NCBI GenBank assembly: GCA_031296105.1
Contig: JARLGJ010000052.1
Span: forward strand, 1 to 57,208
Length of the DNA stretch: 57,208 nucleotides
Origin: Acidobacteriota bacterium
GTDB taxonomy: Bacteria; Acidobacteriota; Terriglobia; Terriglobales; Acidobacteriaceae
Direction of reading: 5' to 3'
Both the position numbers and the translations under genes were made by a program. Shown here one piece after another: positions 50,287 through 57,208 of this stretch. The notes beneath the pieces were generated by a model. The model did no database searches, had not been told where the DNA came from, and saw only the letters and a program-made list of their open reading frames with translations. Numbering within the stretch: the first letter of the stretch is position 1; each line of letters starts with the position of its first letter.

Positions 50287-50655
50287 ATGGAGTCCAACGC
50301 AAGGCCGCGAGTTCTGGTTGTCGATGATGAGCGTGTCATCGCCGACACCCTTTCCATCATCCTGAACCAGGCAGGCTTCGAGGCCTCCGCCGTGTACAGC
50401 GGCGAGGATGCGGTTGCCCATGCGCGCCGGCAGCCGCTGGACCTGATCATTGCCGACGTTGTCATGCCGGATATGAACGGCATTGAGGCCGCCATCGTCA
50501 TCCGCGAGTTACTGCCCACCTGTAAGATCCTTCTTTTTTCAGGGCAGGCATCCACGGCCGACCTTTTGGAAGACGCGCGCCACCGTGGCTACGAGTTCGA
50601 TATTCTTGCCAAGCCCATTCATCCGCAGGACCTGCTGGCCAAGATTCGTGGATAG
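50287..50655 (+). CDS. Stand-alone receiver domain (CheY-like) protein
   Basis: A 122-residue single-domain response regulator. The acidic pocket is DDE at 13-15, the phospho-acceptor is Asp57 in LIIADVVMPDMNG, and FSGQAS and AKPIHP carry the conserved Ser/Thr and Lys. No output domain is attached, so it acts through protein contacts, for example in a phosphorelay, or modulates a kinase. GAGG precedes ATG 50287. No kinase is encoded nearby; the orphan HATPase at 22043 is far off. A repeat element follows. Confidence 0.9.
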   Translation: MESNARPRVLVVDDERVIADTLSIILNQAGFEASAVYSGEDAVAHARRQPLDLIIADVVMPDMNGIEAAIVIRELLPTCKILLFSGQASTADLLEDARHRGYEFDILAKPIHPQDLLAKIRG

Positions 50656-50717
50656 CCTCGTTCGTGTGGGATAAGACTGGCGTCCCAGGTTAGGGAGACT
50701 CTGAATAAGCCGGAATC

Positions 50718-50878
50718 TGTCAGGGCACGGATTTATCCGTGCCGCTAAACCGGCAACCATGTGTCGTGGCTTTAGACGCCGGGGAAAGGTCCGACAAGGA
50801 TGAAATAACTTTCCCTCAGGGGCTGAAGCCCCTGTGTTTATGCGGCTTTTACGGCACGGATAAATCCGTGCCCTGACA
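50718..50878. repeat. Structured intergenic repeat, copy B
   Basis: Begins TGTCAGGGC and ends GCCCTGACA. First hairpin GGCACGGA-TTTA-TCCGTGCC; last hairpin GGCACGGA-TAAA-TCCGTGCC, so the two ends are also complementary to each other over about 25 bases. Middle: CGTGGCTTTAGACG and AGGGGCTGAAGCCCCT. The upstream flank AGGGAGACTCTG plus CGGAATC (to 50717) is also found beside copy C in reverse. Confidence 0.85.
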
Positions 50879-50949
50879 AAACACCTTCCCATCAAAATCT
50901 ATCGTTCACCGGTTTAACTCCCGTGGAATAGTTTGCGAAACGGGCCTGC

Positions 50950-51549
50950 TTACATCTCCCGGCGGCCTTCCATGGCCCTCTGCAAAGTAACTTCATCGGC
51001 GTATTCAATGTCACTGCCGGCGGGAATGCCGGTGGCGATGCGCGTAAGGCGCACGCCGCTGGACTTGAGCAGACGCGCCAGGTACACGGCCGTGGCCTCG
51101 CCCTCCACCGTGGGATTGGTGGCCAGAATCACTTCGTCCACCGCGTGCTGCTCCACGCGCGCCACCAGGTTGGCGATGCGCAGGTGCTCGGGGCCTATGC
51201 CGTGAATCGGCGAGAGCGTGCCGTGCAGCACATGATAGCCGCCGCTATAGTTGTGTCCCTTTTCCAGGGCGGCAATGTTGGTGGGCTCTTCCACCACGCA
51301 CACCACGCGCTGGTTGCGCGTGGGGCTGGAGCAATAGACGCACGGGTCCACGTCGGTGATGTTGTTGCACACCGAGCAAAGACGCAGCGCCTGCTTGATC
51401 TCGCGGATGGCATCGGCCAGCAGCGCGGCGTCTTCGTCCGAGGCGCGCAGAATGTGGAAGGCGTAGCGCTGGGCGCTCTTGCTGCCCACGCCGGGCAGTT
51501 TCTTCAACTCATCGATCAGTCGAGCCATGGGCTCGGCAAACTTCGACAT
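50950..51549 (-). CDS. recR: Recombination mediator protein RecR
   Basis: A 199-residue DNA repair protein that, with RecO, loads RecA at gaps. It has the N-terminal helix-hairpin-helix ([24 protein letters not shown]), a four-Cys zinc site ([16 protein letters not shown]), the Toprim domain [16 protein letters not shown], and the C-terminal [20 protein letters not shown]alker-like segment. Length matches the family. In many bacteria recR lies directly after dnaX-ebfC; here these are 2.2 kb away and on the opposite strand. The ATG at 51549 fits the conserved start [11 protein letters not shown]. Confidence 0.96.
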   Translation of the reverse strand: MSKFAEPMARLIDELKKLPGVGSKSAQRYAFHILRASDEDAALLADAIREIKQALRLCSVCNNITDVDPCVYCSSPTRNQRVVCVVEEPTNIAALEKGHNYSGGYHVLHGTLSPIHGIGPEHLRIANLVARVEQHAVDEVILATNPTVEGEATAVYLARLLKSSGVRLTRIATGIPAGSDIEYADEVTLQRAMEGRREM

Positions 51550-51999
51550 AATGCTTCCATTTTCGCCGATGGCGAAGATTCCCGCCAGCGGTGGAAAACT
51601 AAAAGAGACATTGAGCCATTGACGAGTGAAAGGCCTTGGACTTTGCCTCCGAAACGTCCAGACCTCGTGCCTGGCAACCCGAAGAAGCCAGAAGCAGACT
51701 CACTCACATCTGGCACATCCCTAAACTCTTGCCCTCAGCGGCTAACGCGGCTGCGGAAAAACAATATCCGGGGAAGAATGAGTGTCATATTGAGCTTGGT
51801 CGAAACACCCCTCTACCGGGCAAGAATTTGCGGTAGAGTAGAGGCCCTTCGACCCGCGGCAAATACGGCCGCTCCCTCAGGGGGACCATCTCTTGGGACT
51901 TTTTCAGCAGCCTGCTAAAGTCAGAATACTCCTTCGATCTTCGCCGATTCCGGCCAGGGACTGCGCCGCAAACGTCCGCCGAGCGTTTACAATCTACGG
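51550..51999. other. 450-bp non-coding stretch with an imperfect inverted repeat
   Basis: No protein-like frame is seen. An inverted repeat at 51798-51854 pairs GGTCGAA...CCTCTACC with GGTAGAG...CTTCGACC. TGTCATATTGAGC just before it resembles the opening of 'TGTCATCCTGAGC' intergenic repeats common in this kind of genome, so this may be a decayed repeat. The part near 51890-51920 reads TTTTTCAGCAGCCTGCTAAAG, another common intergenic motif. The SET gene promoter should lie in the last 80 bases. Confidence 0.4.
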
Positions 52000-52500
52000 A
52001 TGCGCCTTATTGTTCGCTCCTCTTCCATTCATGCGGCGGGTGTCTTTACCCTGGACCGCATTCCCCAAGACACCCTGGTGGTGGAATACACCGGCACGCG
52101 CATGAAGCACGATGACGCCGACGAACTCTACAACGAGCGCCCTTACACGTATCTCTTCGGCGTCGGCGACGGGACTTACGTGATCGACGGCTTCAGCATG
52201 GCCATGTACCTGAACCACTCCTGCGCGCCTAACTGTGAGACGGAAGAGGATGAGGACGAGCGCGTGTGGATTCGCGCCACGCGAGACATTGAGCCGGGCG
52301 AGGAACTGGTCTATGACTACTTCCTCTATGATGGCGAAGGCCCTGCGCCCTGCTCCTGTGGCGCGCCCGAGTGCCGCGGCACCATGTATTCTCCCAAGGA
52401 ACTGCGCAAGCGCGCTCGCGCCAAGGCCAAAAAACGTGCCAAGGCCGCCGGGCGGAAAAAGGCTGCGGGAAAGTCCTCGGGACGCCGCGCCGCCCGATAA
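52000..52500 (+). CDS. SET-domain lysine methyltransferase with basic tail
   Basis: A 166-residue protein of the SET family, which transfers methyl groups from SAM to lysine side chains of proteins. Motifs: SSSIHAAGVFTLDRIP (8-23), the SAM/active site block YLNHSCAPNC (70-79), the catalytic Tyr region ELVYDYF (102-108), and a post-SET-type zinc cluster CSCGAPECRG (118-127). The last 34 residues (133-166) are almost only Lys, Arg, Ala and Gly, like a histone H1 tail, and could bind DNA or be a self-substrate. It is convergent with a small H1-like gene 227 bases away. Start ATG 52000 at the first beta strand; ribosome site is weak. Confidence 0.9.
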   Translation: MRLIVRSSSIHAAGVFTLDRIPQDTLVVEYTGTRMKHDDADELYNERPYTYLFGVGDGTYVIDGFSMAMYLNHSCAPNCETEEDEDERVWIRATRDIEPGEELVYDYFLYDGEGPAPCSCGAPECRGTMYSPKELRKRARAKAKKRAKAAGRKKAAGKSSGRRAAR

Positions 52501-52584
52501 TGTCAGGGCGCGACTTCAGACGCGCCACTAAGTCAAAGAGATATGTCGCGGCTTATACGGCACGGCTAAAGCCGTGCCATGACA
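52501..52584. repeat. Structured intergenic repeat, copy C (short)
   Basis: Starts TGTCAGGGC directly after the SET stop codon and ends GCCATGACA. It retains the last hairpin GGCACGGC-TAAA-GCCGTGCC but lacks most of the middle. The right flank (GATTCCG then CAGAGTCTCCCT) is the reverse complement of the left flank of copy B, so copy C is inserted the other way round. Confidence 0.8.
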
Positions 52585-52641
52585 GATTCCGACTAGACAG
52601 AGTCTCCCTGGGTCTTGGCCCGGGAAATGATTATGAAATAG

Positions 52642-52686
52642 AAAAGCACACCTTGTGCGCCATGCAGGCTCACGCGGTGTGCTTTT
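52642..52686. terminator. Long-looped terminator between convergent genes
   Basis: AAAAGCACACC (52642-52652), a 23-base loop, and GGTGTGCTTTT (52676-52686). Perfect 11-bp arms with A-run and T-run; suits both the SET gene and the minus-strand gene at 52728. Confidence 0.8.
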
Positions 52687-52727
52687 ACTTTCGGTGCGAT
52701 ACCAGTCAGTGCCTTTGACGCGCGAAC

Positions 52728-53018
52728 TTACTTCTCAGCCTTCTTCGGCGCGTCCTTCTTGACGCGGGAGGCGGCCCAGCGCGCCTTGGCTGCTTCGCTC
52801 ATCCTCTTGCGAGCGGCCGCGGAGATCTTACGCTTGGCGCGTCCCGTCACCACCACTGCAACTTTAACTTTCTTTCCGCGGCCGCGCTTGGCCGGGGCAA
52901 CGTCTTCCAGGCTCCCCAGGGTGCTCAGCGCCTGGTCTACACGTTCCAGTTCCTTACAAAGCCGGATGTGCTCCTGCTTCAGTTGTTGAATAGCTTGCGA
53001 AAGGGCTTGACTTGACAT
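52728..53018 (-). CDS. Small Lys/Ala-rich histone H1-like protein
   Basis: A 96-residue protein. Residues 1-36 form an amphipathic helix or coiled coil (SQAIQQLKQEHIRLCKELERV). After a linker (APAKRGRGKK) comes ISAAARKRMSEAAKARWAA (65-83), a motif seen in small basic proteins of several soil bacteria, and a tail VKKDAPKKAEK. The net charge is strongly positive, like H1/AlgP-type nucleoid proteins. DNA binding and dimerisation by the helix are inferred. It faces the SET methyltransferase gene and offers many Lys targets. An inverted repeat GTTAC-N6-GTAAC (53050-53065) lies 31 bases upstream and could be an operator. Confidence 0.75.
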   Translation of the reverse strand: MSSQALSQAIQQLKQEHIRLCKELERVDQALSTLGSLEDVAPAKRGRGKKVKVAVVVTGRAKRKISAAARKRMSEAAKARWAASRVKKDAPKKAEK

Positions 53019-53049
53019 GGCGACAGTCTAGCAGCATTCGCCAAAATAT

Positions 53050-53065
53050 GTTACCGATTCGTAAC
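53050..53065. promoter_or_regulatory. Inverted repeat upstream of H1-like gene
   Basis: GTTAC, spacer CGATTC, GTAAC, in an AT-rich gap just upstream of the minus-strand start at 53018. A candidate operator; no regulator can be named. Confidence 0.4.
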
Positions 53066-53179
53066 CTTACAACTTAAATTTTACCGTAATGGCACAAATA
53101 GGTCAGTCAAAGTACGTGTTATCCGACTTATCCGCCAGTAAAGGACATCACGGCCTGAAGTGCACGCCGGTTGGTTGCG

Positions 53180-53725
53180 TTACCCGGCCAGTTCAGGATG
53201 CTTCTCCCGCAGTAACGCGTACCCAGCCAGCGTCTGCGCATCGGCAATCCGCCCATCGCTTGCCATTTGGTGAAATTCATCCCACGAAAAGCTGGCGCAG
53301 ACTAAGTCGCCTTCTTCCTGCTCCGGCTGCGCCCTATGCTGGGTCAGTTCCGTAGCCACAAACACGTGCATACCCTGCGCCAGAAAGCCATATGCAATGT
53401 GGATGCGCGCTAGTAACATCAACCTTCCGGCCGCCAGTCCGGTTTCTTCGCGCAACTCGCCGCGCGCTATTTCCTCGGCGCTGGCTTCGGGACGCGTCTC
53501 CCATGTTCCCTGGGGAAACTCCCAGTAACGCGCGCCTGCCGTATAACGGTACTGCTGCACCATGTACACCCGGCCATCCTGCACCGGGATGATCATGGCA
53601 GCCTCCGGTTTTTCCACTACGCCGTAGATACCTTGCGAGCCGTCGGGGCGCAGAATGGCGTCTTCGCGGACGCGCATCCAGCGGTTGCGGTACACTTCGC
53701 GCGAACTGAGCGTTTTGATCGTCAA
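53180..53725 (-). CDS. NUDIX hydrolase (ADP-ribose pyrophosphatase-like)
   Basis: A 181-residue hydrolase for nucleoside diphosphate-linked substrates, most like the ADP-ribose/GDP-mannose pyrophosphatases. The NUDIX box is PQGTWETRPEASAEEIARGE followed by LREETGL, with the metal-binding Glu pair intact. An N-terminal beta domain (VYRNRWMRVREDAILRPDG), used for swapped dimers, is typical. TTG 53725 is taken as start, since a purine-rich GGAGAG lies upstream. It is divergent from dnaX with 71 bases between. The exact substrate is unknown. Confidence 0.87.
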   Translation of the reverse strand: MTIKTLSSREVYRNRWMRVREDAILRPDGSQGIYGVVEKPEAAMIIPVQDGRVYMVQQYRYTAGARYWEFPQGTWETRPEASAEEIARGELREETGLAAGRLMLLARIHIAYGFLAQGMHVFVATELTQHRAQPEQEEGDLVCASFSWDEFHQMASDGRIADAQTLAGYALLREKHPELAG

Positions 53726-53779
53726 AAGGAGTTCTCTCCTGGTTTTTCAGGCTGCCCGGCGCCATGCCCCGGCGACAGG

Positions 53780-53785
53780 TATAAT
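53780..53785 (+). promoter_or_regulatory. Candidate dnaX -10 box
   Basis: TATAAT ending 11 bases before the dnaX ATG at 53797. If used, the mRNA would be nearly leaderless. No good -35 is seen at the right spacing. Confidence 0.4.
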
Positions 53786-53796
53786 TGGATTTTCCC

Positions 53797-55686
53797 ATGA
53801 GCTATACCGTCCTGGCGCGCAAGTATCGTCCTCAGAAGTTCGCCGACGTGATCGGACAGGATCACGTTGTGCGCACCCTCCAGAATGCGCTTGAGCAAAA
53901 GCGCATTGCCCACGGCTACATCTTCAGCGGCCACCGCGGCATTGGCAAAACCACGATTGCCCGCATTCTGGCCATGGCCTTGAACTGCAAGTCCTCGCCC
54001 GACCCGGTGAGCGAACCCTGCGGCGTCTGCGACAGTTGCCGGGAGATTCGCGACGGCTCGGTAGGCGCCATGGACGTCATCGAGATCGACGCGGCCACCA
54101 ACCGCGGCATCGAGGAGGTGCGCGGCCTCATCGCCACGGCCACCGCCGAACCGGCGCGCGACCGCTACCGCATCTTCATCCTCGATGAAGCCCACCAGGT
54201 CACCGACGCCGCCTTCAACGCGCTGCTCAAGACACTGGAAGAGCCGCCCTCCTGGGCGGTCTTCATGATGGCCACCACGCAGCCCGAGGACATTCCGCAG
54301 ACCATCCGCTCGCGCTGCCAGCACTTCAGCTTTCACGCCGTGCGCTTCGAGGAGATCCTTAACCACCTGCGCGACATCGCCAAGACCGAAAACCTGACGG
54401 TGGACGAAGAGGCGCTGGCCCTGCTGGCCGAGGCTGGCGACGGCTCCATGCGCGACGCGCTCAGCATTATGGACCAGGCCATCTCCTGCTCCGGCAACGT
54501 GCTCAGCGGCGAGGTCGTGCGCAGCCTGATCGGCAACGTCAGCAGCGAAGTGCTGGAGCGCGTCATGCTCGCCGTGCACGCCAACAGCGGCGACGAGGTG
54601 CTGCGCATCATCGACAAGCTGATGGTGGAAGGCCAGAGCGCCACGCACTTTGCGCGGCAACTGGTGCGCTTCCTGCGCAATGCCCTGGTGGCCAAGGTGG
54701 CCGGCGCCGACAGTCCGGTGCTGCAAATCAGCAGCGACGAAAAAAAGCGCGTCTCCGGCATCGCCGAACTTTTCAGCGAAGAAGACCTCACGCGCTTTCT
54801 GCAAATCATGCTGCGCACCTTTGGCGACGTCAGCTACAAGCAGGAGCAGCGCTTCCACCTGGAGCTTGGCTTGCTCAAGCTGGTGCACGCGCAGCGCCTG
54901 CTGCCCCTGGAGCAACTGCTGAGCGGCGTGAGCCTAGTGGAGGCAGCACCGGCCCAGCGCAGCGCGTCAACTTCACACGGCGTTGCTCCGGCGGCTTCTC
55001 ATGCGGCTCCGCCGCGCACTCCGCCCCCGGGATTTACCTCACGCCCGTCGGGTGTGCCGCCCCTGGGCGGAGGCAACTCGCCCTTCGGCAAGAAGCCCTC
55101 TCCGTTTGAGGCCGACACGGCGCGCAAGGGACGCGAAGACCTCTCCGCCGCCCCTGTGACGCCCATGGCGCAGGCTCCGTCCTATGCGCCCCAGGCTGCC
55201 CCGGCCTTTGCCGCGCCCATTGCCATCGACCAGGGCGCGCTGGCCGTGGCTCCGCGCATTGAGGCCTCTGCGCCCGCCAGCAGTGCTCCGCTGGACGTGG
55301 ACGCCCTGCGCGAGGCCGTACTTCATGCGCTTGAGGGCAAGGCCTCGCAGATGCTCGTCCAGGCCATGGAAGAGGGCGAGTGGGCCGCCGAAGGCCACGG
55401 CCTGACTGTGAAGGTGGAGATGAGTGACAGCATGATCTCCATTAGCTACACGCGCGACCAGGAGAAGGCGGCCAACCAGGCGGCGGCCAGGGCCGCAGGA
55501 CGCCCCTGCAAGGTTCGCCTGCTGGGCGGCGCCGCGCCGGCCGCGGAAAGAAAGCCTCGCGCGGTGCGCGCGGGCGGCGGCGAAGGATTCAAGACGCGCG
55601 CCATGGAAGAGCCGGTGGTCAAGCGCATGATCGAGAAGTTCACGGCCGAAGTGCGCATCATCATGGATCGCTCCGAAGAGGATTAA
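53797..55686 (+). CDS. dnaX: DNA polymerase III subunits gamma/tau
   Basis: A 629-residue clamp-loader ATPase that opens the beta clamp and ties the replisome together. It begins MSYTVLARKYRPQKFADVIG; Walker A is GHRGIGKT (45-52), the zinc module Cys64, 75, 78 and 81 (ALNCKSS, CGVCDSC), Walker B FILDEAHQV, and sensor/arginine-finger TIRSRCQHF. The lid and collar domains extend to about residue 375, then a Pro/Ala-rich linker (about 385-495) leads to a C-terminal tau-like domain. I see no A-run slippery site that would produce a gamma form. ebfC follows 15 bases later. Confidence 0.95.
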   Translation: MSYTVLARKYRPQKFADVIGQDHVVRTLQNALEQKRIAHGYIFSGHRGIGKTTIARILAMALNCKSSPDPVSEPCGVCDSCREIRDGSVGAMDVIEIDAATNRGIEEVRGLIATATAEPARDRYRIFILDEAHQVTDAAFNALLKTLEEPPSWAVFMMATTQPEDIPQTIRSRCQHFSFHAVRFEEILNHLRDIAKTENLTVDEEALALLAEAGDGSMRDALSIMDQAISCSGNVLSGEVVRSLIGNVSSEVLERVMLAVHANSGDEVLRIIDKLMVEGQSATHFARQLVRFLRNALVAKVAGADSPVLQISSDEKKRVSGIAELFSEEDLTRFLQIMLRTFGDVSYKQEQRFHLELGLLKLVHAQRLLPLEQLLSGVSLVEAAPAQRSASTSHGVAPAASHAAPPRTPPPGFTSRPSGVPPLGGGNSPFGKKPSPFEADTARKGREDLSAAPVTPMAQAPSYAPQAAPAFAAPIAIDQGALAVAPRIEASAPASSAPLDVDALREAVLHALEGKASQMLVQAMEEGEWAAEGHGLTVKVEMSDSMISISYTRDQEKAANQAAARAAGRPCKVRLLGGAAPAAERKPRAVRAGGGEGFKTRAMEEPVVKRMIEKFTAEVRIIMDRSEED

Positions 55687-55701
55687 CGGCGAAAGGGAAG
55701 C

Positions 55702-56007
55702 ATGGATCCGAAACAGATTCAGGAAATGATGTCGCGCGCGCAGCAGATGCAACAGCAAATGCAGCAGAAGATGCGCGAAACGCAGGTGGAAGCCTCGGTG
55801 GGCGGCGGCGCCGTGGTGGTGACCATGAACGGCGAAAAACAGGTGCTGGCGGTGAAGATTGAAAAAGACGCCACCACCGACGTGGAGATGCTGCAAGACC
55901 TGGTGGCCGCGGCCGTCAACGAGGCGGCGCGCAAGGTGGACGCGGCTGTAAAGTCGCAACTGGGCGGAATGCTGGGCGGCCTGGGCCTGCCGCAGGGACT
56001 GATCTAA
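55702..56007 (+). CDS. ebfC: YbaB/EbfC family nucleoid-associated protein
   Basis: A 101-residue dimeric DNA-binding protein. The helix IQEMMSRAQQMQQQMQQKM is followed by the beta sheet VEASVGGGAVVVTMNGEKQV and the second helix MLQDLVAAAVNEAARK, with a Gly/Leu-rich end (LGGMLGGLGLPQGLI). Length and order match the family. It lies 15 bases after dnaX, the classical pairing, and GAAAGGGAAG serves as ribosome site. recR, often the third gene, is elsewhere. A role in nucleoid structure or gene control is expected. Confidence 0.94.
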   Translation: MDPKQIQEMMSRAQQMQQQMQQKMRETQVEASVGGGAVVVTMNGEKQVLAVKIEKDATTDVEMLQDLVAAAVNEAARKVDAAVKSQLGGMLGGLGLPQGLI

Positions 56008-56459
56008 AAGATTGACGAAGGACTAAGCACGATTGACGAAGTACGCTTGACGAAGTAAAGGCGCGATCCGCTCGCTAGAGTACGGAACTTGCGCGATTCC
56101 CATCCAGCCGCCCTAGGCGTGAGTGACATCTGCTATACCCCCTCCCCCCGGTGTTTTTTACAAAATCATACAAACAAAAGGGTTGCCGGAGGTTGATCTG
56201 GCAAAATCCTGATTCTGCTTGGGTTAGGGGGAAAATATTGAAAACAAAAAGGTTGCGGAGGTTCGGGAGGTTTCGGATGTTTCGGAGGAACAGTCCCGGG
56301 TCTGAACCTTGCTCCCTATATCCAGAATAGCAAATTGGAGGGGGCTATCCCCTCACCCCGGGACAGATTTATATTTGTTTTGCTTTGAGCAAGATGCGCG
56401 CAAAATGAAGAGTTCGGGGGCTTGACAGCCATTTTTCGCCGCCTCCGCAGAGGGTCAAA
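56008..56459. other. Non-coding stretch with direct repeats before the RHS fragment
   Basis: TTGACGAAG occurs three times at 56012-56057. Next comes a C-run/G-run region (TACCCCCTCCCCCCGG near 56136), then two near-identical segments AAACAAAAGGGTTGCCGGAG (56172) and AAACAAAAAGGTTGCGGAGG (56242), 70 bases apart. Later GGAGGGGGCTAT (56336-56347) partly pairs with the C-run. The region is low in G+C compared with its flanks, and no gene was found. It looks like a decayed mobile or repeat-derived junction in front of the RHS fragment. Confidence 0.5.
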
Positions 56460-57208
56460 ATGCCGACACCGTACGATTGCATGTCACGGCTGGTCTCCGT
56501 GGCGCACGGCAGTGTGGACGGGTCAAGCTACAGCTATGACAGCGCGGGCAATCGCACGGCCAAGACGAGCGTCCTGAGCGGGCTGACCGACACGTACGGC
56601 TATGACGTGCTGTATCAGCTAAAGAGCGTGCTGGAGGGCGGGAGGAGCACGGAGAGCTACACCTATGACGCGGTTGGCAACCGGCTCAGTTCGCTGGGTG
56701 TTAGCCCGTACTCATACAACGTGTCGAATCAATTGGTGTCGACGCCGTCATACACGTTCACCTATGACGCGAACGGCAACATGCTGACCAGAACTTCGTC
56801 GAGCGGGAGCACCAGCTACGGCTGGGACTACGAAAACCGTCTGGCGTTGGTGGCGATTCCGCAGGATGATGGGACAACTTCGACGGTGACCTTCCAGTAC
56901 GATCCGTTTGGACGGAGAATCTACAAGAGTTCGTCATCGGGAACGGCAATCTATGCATACGACGGAGCGAACATCGTGGCCGAAGTGAATGCCTCCGGCA
57001 CCTACGTAGCCAAGTACGCGCAGGGCGCGGGCATTGATGAGCCGCTGGCCATGCAGCGCGGCGGCAGCACGGCGTACTACAACGCCGACGGACTGGGTTC
57101 AATCACCTCGCTGACCGGGGGCACCGGAGTGCTGGCTTCGACCTACACGTACGACAGCTTCGGTAACACCACGGCCACGGAAGGAATCCATAATCCCTTC
57201 CGCTACAC
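56460..57208 (+). pseudogene. RHS/YD-repeat core fragment (5'-truncated, continues past the window)
   Basis: An open frame of at least 249 codons to the window end, with no stop. It consists of YD repeats (YSYDSAGNRTAKT, YTYDAVGNRLSSL, FTYDANGNMLTRT, YGWDYENRLALV) and the RHS core (FQYDPFGRRIYKSSS, YAYDGANIVAEV, YYNADGLGSITSLT, TYTYDSFGNTT, NPFRY). Full RHS proteins have over 1000 residues with an N-terminal part; here the frame opens inside a repeat (MPTPYDCMSRLVSV), and a stop lies just upstream (56406), so the front is missing. It could be a displaced tip of a polymorphic toxin or simply a decayed gene. The variable C-terminal (toxin) part lies outside the window. Confidence 0.78.

Noticed and set aside
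56012..56057. Three TTGACGAAG repeats as a CRISPR array
   Set aside because: Units are only 9 bases with uneven 5-12 base gaps and there are no cas genes.

Overview
This 57.2 kb window comes from a GC-rich Gram-negative chromosome, most likely an Acidobacteriota member of the Terriglobia type. That assignment is inference. It rests on an outer-membrane biogenesis cluster, a full XrtA/PEP-CTERM exopolysaccharide locus, molybdenum storage protein genes, a YpdA-like reductase, a bacterial SET protein and intergenic repeats with 'TTTA/TAAA' hairpins. Almost all the DNA is coding. Longer non-coding stretches lie at 1-435, 22652-23161, 42786-43292, 45779-46421, 50656-50949, 51550-51999 and 56008-56459.

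Layout. At 436-4305 a GT2 glycosyltransferase is followed by two multi-spanning GT-C/GT87-like membrane proteins. At 4373-8322 the minus strand carries a secreted protein, shikimate kinase, an ECF sigma/zinc anti-sigma pair and an MFS transporter. At 8522-16473 is a three-gene envelope operon: an Omp85 protein with about seven POTRA domains, a SurA-like chaperone without a PPIase domain, and TamB. At 16519-19694 are an exported peroxiredoxin, an HtrA protease and a quinone-oxidoreductase-like enzyme.

The centre (19777-45319) is an exopolysaccharide and protein-sorting locus of the XrtA type. A PEP-CTERM membrane protein, a sigma-54 response regulator and a stand-alone HATPase domain lie on the minus strand. 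Divergent to them is an AAA+ Fis-type regulator that has lost the GAFTGA loop. It leads a long, tightly packed and often overlapping run: Wza-like export protein, beta-barrel, Wzz-like chain-length protein, XrtA ATPase, BY-kinase, polyprenyl-phosphate sugar transferase, glycosyltransferases, deacetylase, an alkaline-phosphatase-superfamily protein, an orphan nucleotidyltransferase-like protein, a methyltransferase, a DUF362 protein, an O-antigen-ligase-type polymerase, exosortase and EpsI. A very short PEP-CTERM protein, a CAP-domain protein and a FemAB-like protein complete it. Together these would build, export and length-control an exopolysaccharide and process PEP-CTERM proteins.

The right end (45368-57208) holds a HTH+TOBE regulator divergent from mosB-mosA (molybdenum/tungsten storage protein), tRNA-Lys(TTT), a YpdA-like reductase, frataxin (CyaY), a receiver-only regulator, recR, a SET-domain methyltransferase convergent with a small histone-H1-like protein, a NUDIX hydrolase, dnaX-ebfC, and the start of a truncated RHS/YD-repeat fragment that runs off the end. 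Three copies of a structured repeat (ends TGTCAGGGC / GCCCTGACA) lie between genes here. I saw no CRISPR array, transposase, rRNA or prophage.
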